From contig MU271156.1 in NCBI GenBank assembly GCA_021432605.1, forward strand, positions 62,001 through 126,000: a stretch of DNA of 64,000 bases, in the 5' to 3' direction. The position numbers and the translations under genes were made by a program. This document shows, in pieces, positions 32,510 through 43,317 of the stretch. The notes beneath the pieces are model-generated. The model was not told the DNA's origin and did not search any database. It worked only from the letters and a program-made list of their open reading frames with translations. The DNA is from Coniochaeta sp. PMI_546 (taxonomy: Eukaryota > Ascomycota > Sordariomycetes > Coniochaetales > Coniochaetaceae). Position 1 is the stretch's first letter, and each line of letters begins with the position of its first letter.

Positions 32510-33967
32510 ATGGTGTTGAGGACTGCCAGTTACCTGCGGAGCACCCTTCAAAATCTTTCACGGCTTTCAACACCACTCAGGAATCTCAATATATTCTGCA
32601 CGACGTCGCAGCTCACCCGCTCCAGGATCAGCCGCTCTTTACTACAACAACGGAGCTTCACATCTCATACGCTGTTGAGGGCAAATATAGCCGATACAAT
32701 GAGCGGGGCAGATACCACAATGGAGGAGTCTAGAGTCCCGGACAGCCTCCCCTCAAACCAAGGAGGTGATTCACAGGATGCCGACACAGCCTCCAAGACG
32801 GATCTGTCCAAACCGGCCCAGGAAGCTGTAGAACTGGTCCCAGGCACAAAACGACCACGTGAGGAATCCGACAACGGCGACGGAGATGGCGACGGTACCA
32901 AACCCATGTCCAAGAATCAACTCAAGCGCCTCCGCCGCCAGCAGGCCTGGGAAGAAGCCAAGGAGTCCCGCAAACTGAAACGCAAAGAAAAGCGCCACGA
33001 GAAACAGGCCCGGAAACGCACAGAGTTGGAAGAGAAACTCGAGGCCGCCAAGGCAGCGGGCCTGGACCCGGAGGAGGTCCGGAAGGAGGCCTTCAAGCCC
33101 GTCCGAGAGAAGAAGCACAACCCCGTCCCCGTGGCTTTCATCATTGACTGTGACTTTGAGAGGTACATGCGGGACAACGAGATTATCTCACTGTCGAGTC
33201 AGGTGGTGAGGAGTTATAGCATGAACAAGATGGCCAAGTACCAGGCGCATCTGTTCGTGAGCAGCTTTGGGGGCAAGATGAAGGAGCGGTTCGAGACCGT
33301 GCTGGCGGGGAACCATAAGAAGTGGAGGCATGTGCAGTTGATTGAGGGGGATTTCGTCGAAGCGGCTAGGCTGGCCCAGGAGGTCATGGCTGGAGACGGG
33401 GCGGGAGAGGTTATTGATGTTCTGAAGCCAGTCAGTGAGAAGGAGGCCAAAGATGGAGAGACAAGTGCTGCACCTGAACCGGAGCCGGAGACGGGTGTCG
33501 ATCGGTCAATTGTCTACCTCACGTCGGACTCGCCCTATACACTCGAGAGACTGGAGCCTAACACCAGCTATGTTATTGGCGGGATCGTGGACCGAAACAG
33601 GGAAAAGGGGCTTTGCTATAAGCGGGCTGTGGAAAAGAAGGTGCGAACGGCCAAGCTGCCCATCGGAGAGTACATGGCGATGCAGAGCCGCTTTGTCCTC
33701 ACGACAAACCAGGTCGTCGAGATCATGGCCAAGTGGCTCGAGTGCGGTGACTGGGGCGAGGCGTTCCTGCACGTCATCCCGCAGAGGAAGGGCGGTGTCT
33801 TGAAGGGTGCCGGCTCTGAGGGGAACCATGAAGATGGCCAGGATATCGAGGAAGCTCGGGCAGGAGAGAATGGCGAGTCTGAGGCTCAGGAACAGAAGAC
33901 GGAGGACGAGATAGCAGCTCAGGAGAAGACATCGGAGCAGCCCACGGCTGAAGAGGCAACGTCATGA
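32510..33967 (+). CDS. TRM10: tRNA (guanine(9)-N1)-methyltransferase Trm10
   Basis: SPOUT-class enzyme that methylates N1 of G9 in tRNAs using S-adenosylmethionine. A single exon; the first ATG at 32510 gives 485 residues and a second in-frame ATG at 32699 gives 422. The 63 residues between them have many Arg, Ser and Leu and almost no acidic residues (MVLRTASYLRSTLQNLSRLS), as in mitochondrial presequences; the second start, MSGADTTMEESR, looks like the usual cytosolic/nuclear Trm10. A basic linker (KNQLKRLRRQQAWEEAKESR, KRKEKRHEKQARKR) precedes the catalytic domain: VAFIIDCDFERYM, VYLTSDSPYTL, VIGGIVDRNREKGLCYKRA and LPIGEYMAM, covering the SAM-binding knot. The C-terminal tail is acidic. 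It converges on the GH93 gene with 112 bp between stops. Confidence 0.94.
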   Translation: MVLRTASYLRSTLQNLSRLSTPLRNLNIFCTTSQLTRSRISRSLLQQRSFTSHTLLRANIADTMSGADTTMEESRVPDSLPSNQGGDSQDADTASKTDLSKPAQEAVELVPGTKRPREESDNGDGDGDGTKPMSKNQLKRLRRQQAWEEAKESRKLKRKEKRHEKQARKRTELEEKLEAAKAAGLDPEEVRKEAFKPVREKKHNPVPVAFIIDCDFERYMRDNEIISLSSQVVRSYSMNKMAKYQAHLFVSSFGGKMKERFETVLAGNHKKWRHVQLIEGDFVEAARLAQEVMAGDGAGEVIDVLKPVSEKEAKDGETSAAPEPEPETGVDRSIVYLTSDSPYTLERLEPNTSYVIGGIVDRNREKGLCYKRAVEKKVRTAKLPIGEYMAMQSRFVLTTNQVVEIMAKWLECGDWGEAFLHVIPQRKGGVLKGAGSEGNHEDGQDIEEARAGENGESEAQEQKTEDEIAAQEKTSEQPTAEEATS

Positions 33968-34079
33968 TATAACCAGACCTCACGCAAGTGAAGTCAGACT
34001 CAAACACACAAGTCAAGCAAAATACCCAACACCCTTATATATTTTGTGAAGTCAGGTCTATACAACACCTTGAGGGCTA

Positions 34080-35237
34080 CTACACCTTCAACAAAGCCTT
34101 CAAATCAACCACACTCAGACTGACATTGTTCGTCGTGCTCGGTGGCAGATGTCCAGCCCCAGCAATCAGCAAAGCCCCCGGATCCCCCTTCAACACCCTC
34201 AGATGCCGAGTATACGCCACCGGCTGCGCAACATTATACGCCTCCCACTTATTCACATCGCCTAGCGCCCTATTCACAAAGATCTGCTGGTTCGTCCCGC
34301 TCGACACAATGATACTCCCGTCTTTCCCCCCGACGCTGCTCCACGTCACATACGGACTGCCCTGCGGTTTGAGGGTGCCAATCTGAATCGGCTGGCCGGC
34401 CGACTTGTTGAACTGCCTCGGATCGTCCGCGATGCGATAGTAGACGGGGAAGCTGTAGCCCGAGAAGCCGGGCCCGCCGCCGTACTCGTACGTCATGATG
34501 TACTTCCCGTTCGGCAGCTGGACCACGGTCGTCATGCCCGGGCGGGCGGTGTAGGTCGCGTAGCTGACATCGTCGACGGGGTCGTCCCAGTTCTTCAGGT
34601 CCCTAGACGTCTGGTGCACCAGTTTCTGCCCGTGCAAGGGATCCCGCTGGTCCGAGTAGTAGACGATGACCTCGTCCTTGTACAGCATGATGAACGGCTC
34701 CCAGACGGGGGTCTCGCCGTTGTTTGGGATGGCGCGACCGCCCGAAGCTACCGACGAGACGAATTTCCATGTTAGACCGCCGTCGACCGATGCGTAGACG
34801 TCGATCTTGGTCAGACTCAGATCGGTGGGGATGCTATTCCCTGCTGCGAGAACGGTGCCGGCCGGGAACCCGCCAAAGGCGCGCGGGAGCTCGTAAAGGA
34901 ATGGCTGGTACCGCAGACCCCAGTTGTTGACTTGGTCCGTAATCTTTGAGATCTGTTGCCAAGACACGCCGGAGTCTTTGGACTGATAGATCGGGAAGTA
35001 GACCAGCGGCGGCTCGGGGGAGTAGTTCTCCCATGTTGCGAGGAGTGTGCCATCTGACAGCTCGACGGTGCGGGCGTACAGGACGCGCGGGTCAGTGTAG
35101 TTTGTCGGCGGGGTGAAGATGACTTTGTTGTTGAAGAAGGTGACGCCGTGAGGAGAGCATTTCTGGAGGATGCCGCTTCCGCTTGGAAGGGCGAAGGCGG
35201 CGGTGATGAGCGACAGGAGGGCGGTGCGGAGGAGCAT
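34080..35237 (-). CDS. Secreted BNR/Asp-box protein, probable GH93 exo-arabinanase
   Basis: Predicted exo-alpha-1,5-L-arabinanase that releases arabinobiose from plant arabinan, based on resemblance to fungal GH93 six-bladed propellers as I remember them. A single exon of 385 residues starts MLLRTALLSLITAAFALPSG, a clear signal peptide; the frame extends 28 codons upstream, but that would bury the signal. Two Asp-boxes are visible, SKDSGVSW at 86-93 and SVDGGLTW at 150-157, with the usual S-x-D-x-G-x-T-W spacing. Other propeller-like strands are RVLYARTVELSDGTLLATWE and GKYIMTYEYGGG. Catalytic residues cannot be assigned without an alignment, and a non-hydrolytic sialidase-like protein remains possible. 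With the GH28 gene it indicates pectin side-chain degradation. Confidence 0.82.
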   Translation of the reverse strand: MLLRTALLSLITAAFALPSGSGILQKCSPHGVTFFNNKVIFTPPTNYTDPRVLYARTVELSDGTLLATWENYSPEPPLVYFPIYQSKDSGVSWQQISKITDQVNNWGLRYQPFLYELPRAFGGFPAGTVLAAGNSIPTDLSLTKIDVYASVDGGLTWKFVSSVASGGRAIPNNGETPVWEPFIMLYKDEVIVYYSDQRDPLHGQKLVHQTSRDLKNWDDPVDDVSYATYTARPGMTTVVQLPNGKYIMTYEYGGGPGFSGYSFPVYYRIADDPRQFNKSAGQPIQIGTLKPQGSPYVTWSSVGGKDGSIIVSSGTNQQIFVNRALGDVNKWEAYNVAQPVAYTRHLRVLKGDPGALLIAGAGHLPPSTTNNVSLSVVDLKALLKV

Positions 35238-35854
35238 CTTGACGGTGGTAGCTCTGGAGGGAGGTCGGAAGACATGTGTGCTCACCGGAAGCCGTAGTCG
35301 ATCGTGGTCCATAACCCCCAAGTCTTATAACCTTCATTTAGCCTACCCCATGCATTTTGCCATGCCCACTTGGAGGTGGATTGGAGACACAACTTTGGCG
35401 GATATTGCCCCGACCATCGGATCCATGGCAGCGTCGCTTCTGCTCGGCGTATTGTTACCGCACCGCATGACGGGTGGAAAAACAAAGTGACATCAGCGGA
35501 AGCAACATCTGTCAGATATATTTCTTCCGGTAGTTGGGGAAGATGTCCCAAGCAGTGGTAGTGAGCCGGGGTCTGCGGGGGGATCGACGCAAGGATCGTG
35601 TACAGCGAGTGCCACTGAGATGCGCACCAATGAGGTGAAGCCGTCGAATTATCATGAATCTGTGCTACGAATGCCGGTTGTTGAGGAGAGCTTTCAACAT
35701 CGTTGCAACCGTTGCCAAGCATTCGTGAAGCTGTCATTACCACGTGTCCGTCGAAGGTATGTACCCAACCCAACATTATGTGTAGCACCAAATCGGCAAC
35801 ATGCCCAACCCTAGCTCCTGTGACAAGCCAAGGAAACCAATCGAGCAGAAGCTC
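35238..35854. other. GH93 promoter and PRI1 3' flank
   Basis: About 620 bases. A 169-codon minus-strand frame (35791-35282) overlaps the GH93 upstream region but has no recognisable motif, so I do not call it. Confidence 0.4.
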
Positions 35855-37601
35855 TCAGAACTCCATCGACTCAGGACCCTCGTCCCTCTCCCGCTTCACC
35901 TTAACATCCCGCTCATCCTTCATCAGCGCCAGCACAAATGCCCTAAACTGCTCAACATACGGCTTGAGGCTAGTCTTCTCCCAGTCCTGCACCGGCCTGC
36001 TGTTGGGGTCCACCTCCTCCGGCTCCTTCCACGCATCGATCTCAGCTAGTAAGCTCTGCACGGTCGGGACGCCCAGCGGATCAAAGTCCTCCAATGAACG
36101 CGTGTCAATCGGCACGCACACTCTCCCTGTGCCGGGGTGGACGACGAACGGGCTCTTGAGCAAATGGTTGAGTTTCTTGCTGACCTCGATATCGAGTCTG
36201 GGGTAGGTGTATTCTAGAACAATGTCCTGCTTAGCTTCGAGCAGTGCCTTGGCATCGAGGCTCTTGCTGGCGCCCGTCTTGGCGAGGGCATCGATGTCCG
36301 CCCACTTGGAGAGCGAGGCGCGACCAGGTGCTGAGTTCCACTTCTTGCGAAGACTTTCGTTCAGCTGTCGGTCTGGGAGGAGTTGCAGGAGTTTCTCTGC
36401 TTGCTCTTCTGTTTCCCAAGGGTTTTGGACCTCGAGGACATCTTCTTGGAAGTGTGATTTGAGGATGTCCAGACTTCGACTGTGAGGAGTTTAGAAATTT
36501 GATAGGCACACTCGTTCGGACAGACAGCTAAACTTACGTCAGATGTGGATGGAGTGGCCTCCTTAGGTTAACCTTCTTCCCGCTCTGGGCACCACCGCGG
36601 ATAACCTCCAGGTAACCGGCCACTGCCCTCCTCTTCTGGTCGTCTAAACTCCGCGCTTTCTTGTCGCATACCCACGCGTGGGCTCCTCTTCGACCGGAGT
36701 ATACCCACATGATGTGCTTGAAGCCAAAGTCTTCTCGCAGCGCGGCATCGACGACCTTGATCGCCATGGTCATGAACTGCCAGCACTTGTTGCATATGTT
36801 TGCCTTGTCGCAGCATGTTCGGATGTCGTCGTAGTCCGTAAGATCGATATCGAAGCACAGTTCTTTGGAGAGAGGTTTGAATGCTGTGGAATTTCGCAAC
36901 GTCTTCCGGTCACGAGGATTCGTGTTGTAGACGGGCCCAATTTCGAACCGGGAGGGCATGAGACGGAGGACGTCCTTCTTGAGACTGGTACATGTTGGTC
37001 AACGCAAGCAGACTAGCTTTTTCGGCCAGAGACTTACTGCTCGGAGGTAGGGAACGCCTGGTATCGTAAGTAGGCATCGTTGGAAAGCGTGAACGCAAAT
37101 TCTCGGTGGCTGAAGTCATTGGTCGGAGTCGGGCTGTGGTTCAGCCATTGGAAGAGGTAGCGCCAGGGGAAGAGGCGCTGGTAGAAGCTCTTCATCACTT
37201 CTGGATCGGACGCCTTGAGAGAATCGCCTTCTTGGCTGCAATGACCCCGAGTCAGCAATTCGACCGCATATTGATGTCCTAAGAGTGCAGTCTTACCTGG
37301 ATGATGGTGTCAGTTGACCCGGAGAGCTCGACTGAGTGGCTTCCGCTGGACGAGAACTGGGGAACTCGTCGTCACTGTCGGCATCGGCGAAGAGGTCTTC
37401 CAACTTGACATCTTCCCTTTTCTCTTCCTTACCACTATCGTCCGCCAATTGCTCCCCTCTACTTTGGCCAGGGATATCTACCATGTCGACATCCTCCTCT
37501 GCAGGAGGTTGTTGTGCATCAGTGTTGGCATTCGCATCTTCCTCCATTCTGGCCTCTCCCACTTCGGGAGCTTCAGACTCTGCGGGTACAGAGTGCGGCA
37601 T
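35855..37601 (-). CDS. PRI1: DNA primase small (catalytic) subunit
   Basis: Makes the RNA primers for DNA polymerase alpha at the replication fork. Four exons, 37601-37297, 37235-37038, 36984-36538 and 36479-35855, with introns of 61, 53 and 58 bp, give 524 residues. The first 100 residues are acidic and low-complexity (MVDIPGQ, LEDLFADADSDDEFP), an extension not present in yeast Pri1. The core starts MKSFYQRLFPWRYLFQWLNH and holds SHREFAFTL. The metal-binding DxD is in CFDIDLTDYDDIR (Asp213 and Asp215), zinc-site cysteines lie in CCDKANICNKCW (225-235), and SGRRGAHAWVCD is the conserved third motif. The start MPHSVPAESE is preferred; the frame extends 36 codons further to 37709. An ACGCGT box lies about 150 bp upstream of this start. 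Confidence 0.93.
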
Positions 37602-38798
37602 ATCGTATGACTTTCTCGTTCCAGCAAGGACTTCACCGCTATACGTTTGTTGATCTGAGGCTGCGTCAGAGTTGCTGCTATGCCGACGTGCAATCGCAAT
37701 GGCATCCAAGAAATCCAGTCGCGTCTACGAGCAGGAGTGAAACGCGCCTGGACGCGTTAAGTGGCTCCGCAAGTGCCGAGAGTCCCTTGACCAATCAATG
37801 GCAGAGCTGTAAACCCAGCAATGTTTCCCCACAAAGTACGTTAGGTACGTACCTACTACGGTACCCCAGAACGCTTAGTCCAGTAAACATGGCATTCCAA
37901 TCCATCCCCTTTCAGCTTGCTTCTTGAGCATGTTCCATCACATCATCCTCGGAGAACCTTCGTGCAACTGTAGCACAATACCAGGGATTGGAGGGCATGA
38001 TGAGACAATCAGACAGCTAGGTCTAGACCATCCCCAAGTACACATGCCATTGTGCTAACATGGATGATCCTCCTATCCTACCGGAACCGTGGTACTCAGC
38101 CCTGGCCTTGGCTTGGCATGCAATATAGCGGACATTGGTGACGGTGGAAATGACAAAGCGGCTCGACTCTTTCATCTAGCTATTCAGCTCGCATCGATCT
38201 AAAACTTCTGCCCAATTCAGGCCTGATTTTTCAGCCTCAAACAGACCGCCTTGCTCCATCCGTTGCATTCTATCGACTCGCTGCGCCTGCAGCGTCACAG
38301 CGCGTGGCACTCTTGCCGTCGATAGCGTTGAAAACCGCGCGACATGCATAAAGGCGCTGATCAAGTGATCAACGCTGATGTCTCTGGCACAGTGCGGTGA
38401 AGCGCCGTATCCGCGCCTCCTGGTCGCCGGAGCCTCGTTTAGGGATCTAGAAGGGAGAAACTAGTTATGTATACCGGCCGCCACAAGTGATCACAACAAG
38501 CATGGCAGGACTCAGAACGTGTGCGGCTGTGAGCGCCATCAAGGGATAATGTCTCTTAGAACGGCCGATATTGGAAACCTGAGCGAACATGCGCGGATAT
38601 TGCCGTCGAAGGTGCAACTTACGATGGCTGGCAATGAGGTGCTCAACAACACGTCTGGCGTAGCGAGTGCAAGCATAAGAAGCGTCTGTTGCCCAGCTCT
38701 GCTTCTTCCTGGACAGACACCTTCAGCAACCAGACAGCACAGGCTTCCGAGTGCCCACAGTCATTACATTCGTTGCCTAGGACAAGAAAAGGATCAGG
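37602..38798. other. PRI1 promoter region and spacer
   Basis: About 1.2 kb between two divergent genes. It contains ACGCGT at 37752-37757 and a cluster of GGTAC motifs (TTAGGTACGTACCTACTACG near 37841). A 62-codon frame at 38364-38176 (-) has even composition but no recognisable motif or splice context. Confidence 0.45.
37752..37757. promoter_or_regulatory. MCB-type site (ACGCGT) upstream of PRI1
   Basis: The box sits 151 bp upstream of the preferred PRI1 start codon, at almost the same distance as the box before MSH2. Yeast PRI1 is controlled by MBF through such boxes (known). That the same applies here is inference. Confidence 0.45.
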
Positions 38799-40401
38799 AT
38801 GAAGCTCAGCAACCTCCTCACCCTGTGCGTTGCTACCCTTGCCAGCGCAGGGGTGCTAGAGCGTCGTGCAAACTGCGATGACAAGTAAGCTTTCCTCTAC
38901 TGACAACATCTCTCTGGTCGCATCTGGAGAGGCATTGACACTATCGCAGCTGCGGTCGGCAAATCGCAGCCACGCGTGCTGGAGCTGTAGATCCCGCCAT
39001 CAGGAGCGCAGACTGCTCGAGGGCTTTTGTCAACGTTGTTACCGTGACGGTCACGCCCACTGCAACTGCGCTGACAGTGACGTCGACCGCTTCGGTCACC
39101 TCGTCGATCATCGTCTCAACGTCCGGTACGACGGTGAAAACGACTACTGTGGCCGTTTTCTCGACTGTGACGAGCACCGATGTCAGCACCACCGTCACGA
39201 TCTCGACTGTGCTACCAGTCGTGCCGCGAGCTGAAGCTGAGAAGCGAGCCCTCACTACATCGGTGCCGGCATACGCCAGTTCTTGCACAAAGCCAGGTGC
39301 ATATGCGAGCGCCTGCTCCTGTCTCCTCGGTCATTCCGCCTCCACCAGTACTAGCACGGTTACCGCAACAGCTAGCGTATGTATTGTATTGCCTTCAAGC
39401 TGTTGACCCAGTCAGCTAATCTCCCGTTCGCAAACAGGCTGTGACCACCGCGGCGACGATTACCACCACCGCCGTTGTCACTGCAACCTCGACCGTGTCA
39501 ATTCTTGTCACGTCCACGAGCTCGGAGTTCACCACAGATCTATCGACAGCGACGATTGAGACTACAACTACGTCCACTCTCATCTGCACCGCGACCGGAG
39601 GCGCTCCGCCTATTGTGCTCGCCAGCCCGACAGGCGTCGTCCCTGAATTCAATGGCCAGACATCGCCTTATGACATTGACGACCCATTCTACAAGGTCTC
39701 TCTGCCGTTCCCCATCACCATCTACGGCGTCTCTAGTGCCGATGTCTTCATGGGCATCAACGGCGTAAGTGAATCGAATCCATAGTGTCCGGCCCCAATC
39801 TGCGCACGCTAACCTTTGAGGCAGATCGTCTTTGTGCAAGACCCGAACGGTCCTGTTGTGACCGCAGACACTTCAGCAGCCGACCAAAGCAAGAGAGTGG
39901 GCTACACAAACCAGCCGTTCCCAGCCTATTGCCCCAACTTCGACGGTTCATTCTTCTGCCCCGGTGCACTGCCGTACTACACGGTCGCCCCCTTCTGGGA
40001 CGATCTCTACGTCTACGCGAACACTCACCAGGGTCTGTATTACGAGGTTGACGGCGTCGCGCCCCATCGGACCGTCACCTTTGAGTGGTACACCTCCCAC
40101 TACCAGGCCCCGACCGAATACTACCACTTCACCACGCAGTTCTCCGAGTCGTCGCCCGGCGCGTGGACCACCGCCTACTACCAGATCAGTGACAGCGGCT
40201 CTTCGGCTGCTGTTGGCCTGCAGGGTGGACCCAATGGTGAGTTTGAACTCGAGCACGCGATACGATCTCTTACTGACGTTGCATACAGACGGCCTGTTCG
40301 CCCAATACTCCAACAACCAGCCGGTCATCACGAATGGTCTTGTGTTGTATTACAACCCTACGACCAATACCATTACGACGTCGGGCGCGGCAGTCTGTTA
40401 A
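38799..40401 (+). CDS. Secreted Ser/Thr-rich protein with a C-terminal beta-sandwich-like domain
   Basis: Five exons, 38799-38884, 38950-39376, 39438-39764, 39825-40236 and 40289-40401, encode 454 residues; all donors are GTRNGN and the frame closes at every join. It starts with a signal peptide, MKLSNLLTLCVATLASAG, followed by VLERR, a Kex2-like site. Residues about 45-250 are dominated by Thr, Ser and Val (VTVTVTPTATALTVTSTAS type), suggesting heavy O-glycosylation and an extended stalk, with one short Cys-containing block (SSCTKPGAYASACSCLLG). The last 190 residues are compact: DIDDPFYKVSLPFPITIYG, VAPFWDDLYVY, RTVTFEWYT and WTTAYYQISD, reminiscent of nidogen-like extracellular beta domains. 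No GPI signal or catalytic motif is seen. The family is not one I can name; a cell-wall or adhesion role is inference. Confidence 0.78.
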
Positions 40402-40645
40402 GCTGCGCTTGTGCTCCCCCGTCTTGTCATTCCCTTCTCCGAGGGCGCGTTCTACACGCCCGCGTCTGTTCACGGGCTGGGTACAAAATCCTAGTCATAA
40501 TGTTAATCGAATTATAATCAAGCTGCAATCACTGTCCAATCGCTGATGGCTAGACTCAATCATATACTTTGAATTGCTAGGAGCTATGGTCTTGACGCTG
40601 GGCACCGTAAATGCCGCCCTAGTACACTACAAAGGAGACCAAAAC

Positions 40646-41883
40646 TCATAGACGCCCGTTGGTCCTTGCCTCCTGATCGGGCCTCCTTGCCGGCCAAATC
40701 TTACAAGCTTGATGGGCCGTCGCAACGATATTGCCCGCGTCATCGATGATCTCGATGCTCTCGTCAAATCGCCCGTTGGACAGCCAACGCATGTGAGTGT
40801 GAGTGAGAAGCCACTCCTGCCCTCTGACGTCGACGCGGAAGTCCAACTTGAGGGATGTTGTCGGCATTTGGTACTTGGTAATCGCTTTCAAGGCATTCTC
40901 CTCGTAGTTCAGGGGTAGGGGCGGGATCTGTGGTGAGCAGCACTCATTAGCTTCTTGACACTCCGATATTGACTGCCCAAGCGCTTTGACTCCCGGTTAT
41001 GATGCAAGGAATAGTGGTATTCGAAGGAGTTAAAAGTCATGGGCTCGGAAACTGTCCCCTTTTCCGGGAACAGAGGAGAAGACGGATGGGGAATGGAGGT
41101 TGGTCTAGTTTACCGAGTCAGTTATCAGTGCCAGATGTTCTAGCTCGAACGTTCCTCCATCATCCAATTTGTCCCACATGTACCGGACATTCCGGCCGCC
41201 GAAGGCAGGACTCCAGAGCGGATTCGGGCCGTCGTTGGGGGTGTAGCACCGTATTGCTGCCGAAGGCGGGTTGACGTAGTAAAAGAAGGCATCGACCCAA
41301 CGTCCACAGTCCTTGATGCGGTCCGGGACTGGGATTTTGATCTGCTCTATCGCCCCATCGATGGTAGCTCTTCTCTCCTTCAAGCTTCCCATCCGAATAG
41401 TCGCGTGGGCGTATATATGCTTCTGGTGAGGATCCGAGGCTACGATCTCGGCCTGGATGGTCGACTGGGAGATACCGCGTTGGAGGACTTTCAATGCTAC
41501 ATGAAACGGCCCCTGGGGCACAGGCTGCAGGAACTCGACGTAAATGCTGAGCGGGTCATGCTCGGACATCTCAGGAAATCGACTGCTGCTGAACTGGCGA
41601 GCTGCAGTCATCAACGCTGCGGTCAAATACCCTCCTAGGGCTGGTAGCTGTCCTCTACTGCCCGCTTGATTTCCCAAGCATCAGCGATGTGATCCAGGTT
41701 TACACTCTCCGTGAAGTGCTCACCTCCTGAGCACCAGGCTATCGGCACATTTCCGGCGTATCGACAGCCATCGAAGCCCTCTATTGGCGTAGTTTTGATG
41801 GCCTCAAGGAAGTTGATCCGGGGGAATTTGTGCTCCCTCCAACCTGGAGTTGCTTCAGCATTCGGAACGTGAGATTCAGCCAT
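40646..41883 (-). CDS. Thioesterase-superfamily (acyl-CoA thioesterase-like) protein
   Basis: Double hot-dog protein of the thioesterase-like group (TesB/4HBT_3 type). Exons 41883-41724, 41634-41114 and 40927-40646 give 320 residues. The first join (GTGAGC donor, CCCTAG acceptor, 89 bp) forms IAWCSGGGYLTAALMTAARQ, matching the W-x-x-G-x-x-GGY-x-x-A pattern at the start of the first hot-dog helix. HDPLSIYVEFLQPVPQGPFH is the conserved strand after it. The third exon gives the second hot-dog (LKLDFRVDVRGQEWLLTHTH, VATAHQACKI). The 186-bp second intron uses GTAAAC and CACCACAG. There is no targeting signal at the N-terminus. The substrate is unknown; similar genes occur alone or in metabolite clusters, but no synthase is nearby. 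Confidence 0.78.
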
Positions 41884-42390
41884 TATGAAAGTTGCATGTC
41901 CAAGACTGAAGGCAACGATGGAATGATTATGGCTAAATCACATTCTCACGAATGTTTACAATTCAAACGTCACGATGGGTGCTTACAAGACGACGAAAGG
42001 CCCCATCTCACATAAGCCCCTTATGCTGACAGACCCACCTAACAACGTCGGTGATGTTGACCTAGAGCAGCTGCCAAGACTTCCAACGCCTTCTGTCGTC
42101 CCCAGATGTTGTTTTGCAGACTGAGATCGTCGCAGGGTCGAGGAAAGCCTCGCCTCAGGCATGATCCGATCGTTGATATGTCCCCTCGTCACTAGGGCCT
42201 CAAGCCCATCACACCTGCCAGCCAAACACGTGGACAAGACCAACTGTTCCTTGGGCGCCCTTATAACAATAAGTTCTAGGTACTACTCCCAGGATTTGAG
42301 ATGTTCCCGCTGACGAATACCACAAGAACAGCGGCATATCTAGGATTTTCAGTCAGGAAATCGCTCGAGCGGCTCTGGGGGCAGCATAAC
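41884..42390. other. Intergenic region, nothing recognised
   Basis: About 500 bases between the thioesterase promoter and the 3' end of the next minus-strand gene. No gene or motif recognised. Confidence 0.45.
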
Positions 42391-43317
42391 CTACGCTGCG
42401 GTGGCCGCAAAGATCTCCGCCCGCTTTGCATTCGTCATCAGGCCTACGCTCAAAGCAAAGGCCGCGGTGAAGACAGCAACCATTCCGAGTTTCGCGGCAT
42501 CAGAGGTGACCCAGTAGAGGCCAACTATGGAGCCAACCAGCAGGATGGCCGCCACGAAGATGCTGATGGCAGCGACTGTGATTGCCACGGAATCCTCACT
42601 GAACCGTCCTATCCGGTGGAGGCCGTCGCGAGAAAGCTCTTCCTGTCAGTATGTTAGCTCAGACAGCGTATCCTGCGGACAGGGTAGTGGGCTAACCCGT
42701 GTTGGCCAGTGACGTCTCAGGAAGAGCGACAGATAGTCTGTTTCCGTTGTGTTGAGTCCGACGAGATCCTCTGGGGTGTCCAGAAACGTCTTGGCCAGTC
42801 CGCCAAGCGCAGGGAATGGTTTCTTGAACCATAGCCTGTATGCATCGAGCACACGTTTATTAGGGCGCTTCAGCCTTGATATCTCACTCTGTAATAGAAG
42901 TGCTTCGTCTAATGGTGAGTCAGTCTACGGGCACAATAGTTTGTGGGACGACATTCACGGACGATACTCTCTCAACTTTGCGCGTATCTTCTCGATTAGC
43001 TCCTTTCTGACCTTTGCATCTTCCAACCCGACTGCATATCTTTCTGTCAGGATCTCCCACGTCCTCGCAGCATCTTTCAGGTCCATGTCATCAGTATTTG
43101 CGTCATCTTCATCCAGCTCATTTAGTTGCTTTTCGAGGACGAGGAGCTCGGCCTGCAGGTAGAGAAGATTCCGCGCCGCAAGCTCATGGAATTTGCGGTA
43201 AATGGAGGTCTCGCTGTCAGCATCCAGTGCGATCCATCTTGCAACATCAGCGAATCCTTCTTTTCGCTGTTTCAGAGCGGTTGAACCACTGTCGCCCGAG
43301 TTTATGCCCTCATTCAT
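42391..43317 (-). CDS. DUF6594-type fungal membrane protein
   Basis: Exons 43317-42963, 42908-42697 and 42642-42391 encode 272 residues. The N-terminal part is helical and charged (ETSIYRKFHELAARNLLYLQ, then AELLVLEKQLNELDEDDANT), the middle has LLLQSEISRLKRPNKRVLDA and LVGLNTTETDYLSLFL, and the C-terminus has two or three membrane helices (ITVAAISIFVAAILLVGSIVG and LGMVAVFTAAFALSVGLM). This layout of a coiled helical domain followed by hydrophobic helices fits the fungal DUF6594 family as I know it, whose function is not established. The first intron uses a GTCCGT donor, chosen because it gives EYHEALLLQ in frame; it is the weakest join. The family is often multicopy and accessory in filamentous fungi. 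Confidence 0.7.
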
